This document shows positions 63,716 through 64,000 of a stretch of 64,000 nt of DNA, one piece after another (positions within the stretch are counted from its first letter, which is position 1; every line of letters starts with the position of its first letter). The notes under the pieces were generated by a model, which saw only the letters and a list, made by a program, of their open reading frames with translations, was not told the DNA's origin and ran no database searches. The DNA is taken from contig NZ_JAGSYH010000004.1 in assembly GCF_025685685.1 (NCBI RefSeq), forward strand, positions 903,386 through 967,385, given 5' to 3'. The position numbers were made by a program, and so were the translations under genes. Source of the stretch: Acidicapsa dinghuensis. GTDB taxonomy: Bacteria > Acidobacteriota > Terriglobia > Terriglobales > Acidobacteriaceae.

Positions 63716-64000
63716 TTCGTTGTTAACGAGCCTCAACTTGACTAAACTTCGCCACTCGGATTGAACCTGCGGCATTGCACCGGCATGTCACTCAAATAAG
63801 CAGAAGAATTCTGAGAAGCTGTCGTCAGGCACGAAGGACCGATGTAGCATGCGATGTGTCATGCGCTTCGTCGCTGGTCACGCTGCGGCCCAAGACTTTG
63901 ACGGTTCCCAATGGAGGCGACCTTCACCATTCAGGATTTCAGGCTGCATCAGTGGCATAACTGACTCCCGGATGGAAGCTGCGACACTCTCAAAGGATGA
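63716..64000. other. Right edge, no gene seen
   Basis: These 285 bases after the glucoamylase gene show no supported gene, tRNA or clear terminator. A 61-codon plus-strand frame at 63775-63960 lacks a ribosome site and family features. Confidence 0.55.

Overview
The window looks like chromosome of an Acidobacteriota of class Terriglobia (relatives of Granulicella, Edaphobacter or Terriglobus). This is inferred from gene families, not from a 16S gene. The markers are two very large TonB-dependent receptors with an N-terminal carboxypeptidase-regulatory-like domain, an acidobacterial VWFA-type protein, paired FG-GAP/ASPIC-UnbV proteins, many secreted TPR proteins, GH38 and GH15 glycosidases, and the purH, pssA-psd and dgt housekeeping genes in unlinked small groups.

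Layout. 1-5.4 kb: a truncated aldo/keto reductase, a PQQ-type quinoprotein, tRNA-Arg, a YheT-like hydrolase with a coupled hypothetical gene, tRNA-His, a DUF4112 membrane protein and tRNA-Pro. 5.7-24.7 kb: a probable glycan-use locus with a ROK sugar kinase, a LacI-type regulator, a secreted GH38 mannosidase, a TPR / seven-heme cytochrome-TPR / TPR gene set, a TonB receptor, two overlapping CRTAC1-like proteins and a Gfo/Idh/MocA oxidoreductase. Four copies of a 14-bp LacI-type operator (consensus TGGAAWCGRTACCA) lie upstream of the kinase, the mannosidase and the receptor, which ties these genes into one regulon. 25-31.4 kb: an exported Gfo/Idh/MocA protein, a cupin, and an operon larE-larC-larB plus a sarcosine-oxidase-like flavoprotein, with no larA in sight. 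A DUF5522 gene diverges from it. 31.4-37.5 kb: a TonB receptor plus VWA protein operon opposite an XRE regulator.

37.5-49 kb is mostly core: rhomboid protease, purH, a long TPR protein, an orphan sugar-binding lipoprotein, dgt, a decayed antiporter fragment, a catalytically altered Asd-like protein, pssA-psd and a YdcH-like small protein. At 49.07 kb an initiator tRNA-Met gene marks the edge of a decayed island (49.15-51.9 kb). It holds an integrase stub, a LysR pseudogene between inverted repeats, and splinters that resemble a VirB2 pilin and a TolC/NodT efflux protein.

52-63.7 kb: a tightly packed minus-strand operon encodes an M24 peptidase homologue with altered metal ligands, an enolase-superfamily enzyme, a POX-like thiamine-diphosphate enzyme, an internally duplicated membrane protein with repeated histidines, a gluconate-dehydrogenase-subunit-3-like protein and a GMC flavoprotein. 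Opposite it run an SDR, a VKOR-like protein and a cytosolic GH15 glucoamylase. The GMC / subunit 3 / duplicated membrane protein trio is the best candidate here for an undescribed respiratory sugar-oxidising complex.
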